Origin: CAZBME01 sp964645835
Lineage (GTDB): Bacteria > Desulfobacterota > Syntrophia > Syntrophales > UBA8958
Length of the DNA stretch: 64,000 bases
Assembly (NCBI GenBank): GCA_964645835.1
Contig: CAZYDG010000052.1
Location: 25,526 to 89,525 of the forward strand
Direction of reading: 5' to 3'
How positions within the stretch are numbered: position 1 is the first letter of the stretch; each line of letters starts with the position of its first letter. A program made the position numbers and the translations under genes. The notes under the pieces were generated by a model. That model did no database searches. It was given only the letters and a program-made list of their open reading frames with translations, and was not told where the DNA came from. Shown here piece by piece: positions 63,987-64,000 of the stretch.

Positions 63987-64000
63987 ATGAGCCAGATTAT
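63987..64000 (+). CDS. Start of a gene continuing beyond the window
   Basis: GAGGTG at 63975-63980 lies just before ATG at 63987, and the visible codons read MSQI. Only four codons are in the window, so no function can be given. Confidence 0.35.

Noticed and set aside
1..64000. CRISPR arrays, tRNA or rRNA genes, insertion-sequence transposases
   Set aside because: None was recognised by eye on either strand. The only arrays of short repeats are the two three-unit dyad arrays, too short and too symmetric for CRISPR.

Overview
The window looks like a chromosomal segment of a strictly anaerobic, sulfite-reducing bacterium of the former Deltaproteobacteria (Desulfobacterota, perhaps near Syntrophales or Syntrophobacterales). 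The evidence is one long minus-strand dsr locus (dsrA, dsrB, dsrD, a cbiA-type amidotransferase, dsrC and dsrM-K-J-O-P). It sits among PAS-rich two-component genes, a class 1B dihydroorotate dehydrogenase (pyrDK) and a mannose-family PTS lacking IID. The presence of dsrD favours the reductive direction. No sat, apr or qmo gene is present here, so sulfate reduction as such cannot be judged. The taxonomic call is inference from gene content.

Layout. 0-5 kb: end of a PAS histidine kinase and an HrpA helicase. 5.6-8.2 kb: VIT-type metal transporter, then three hsp20 genes and the remains of a diadenylate-cyclase-like gene. 8.3-12.9 kb (minus): metallo-beta-lactamase-fold hydrolase, pyrD, pyrK, rimI and PTS IIC/IIB/IIA. 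13.4-22.6 kb (plus): a five-gene signalling operon (hybrid kinase, periplasmic binding protein, hybrid kinase with HPt, response regulator with HD-GYP, response regulator fused to a kinase). 23-26 kb: phasin-like protein, LEA14-like lipoprotein, enoyl-CoA hydratase and a LysM lytic transglycosylase. 26.4-32.4 kb (minus): a second signalling operon whose last gene carries a frameshift. 32.4-37.6 kb: alpha/beta hydrolase, DUF4124 protein, Tsp protease, macro-domain protein and an iron-sulfur protein. 37.8-51.4 kb (minus): the dsr locus with an upstream YeiH-type transporter. 51.7-55.3 kb: a BPL_N-like protein, two small envelope proteins and fragments of sensor kinases. 55.3-57.6 kb (minus): J-domain protein, diadenylate-cyclase-like protein and two hsp20 genes, an inverted second copy of the 6.5-8.2 kb cassette. 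58.1-59.2 kb: a broken REC-PAS gene. 59.7-63.2 kb: a multicopper oxidase split over two overlapping frames.

How the genes work together. DsrAB reduces sulfite, DsrC carries the sulfur as a trisulfide, and DsrMKJOP links DsrC turnover to membrane quinones and periplasmic electron carriers. An additional DsrM/DsrK-like pair precedes dsrM, but a deletion appears to have removed the end of that K gene and the start of dsrM. The hsp20 cassettes and the J-domain protein form a stress-chaperone module, probably tied to nucleotide signalling.

Most striking observations: (i) two intergenic arrays of three dyads, TCCGG-N5-CCGGA, at an exact 20-bp spacing, 42 kb apart; (ii) an inverted hsp20A-hsp20B-hsp20C-dac duplication in which each copy has lost a different gene; (iii) a cluster of lesions in or next to otherwise good genes: amber codons in the YeiH-like and REC-PAS genes, a G9 tract, one-base frameshifts in a kinase and in the multicopper oxidase, a CXXCY haem motif in DsrJ, and the dsrK-like/dsrM deletion. 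Raw reads are needed to separate real decay from assembly error.
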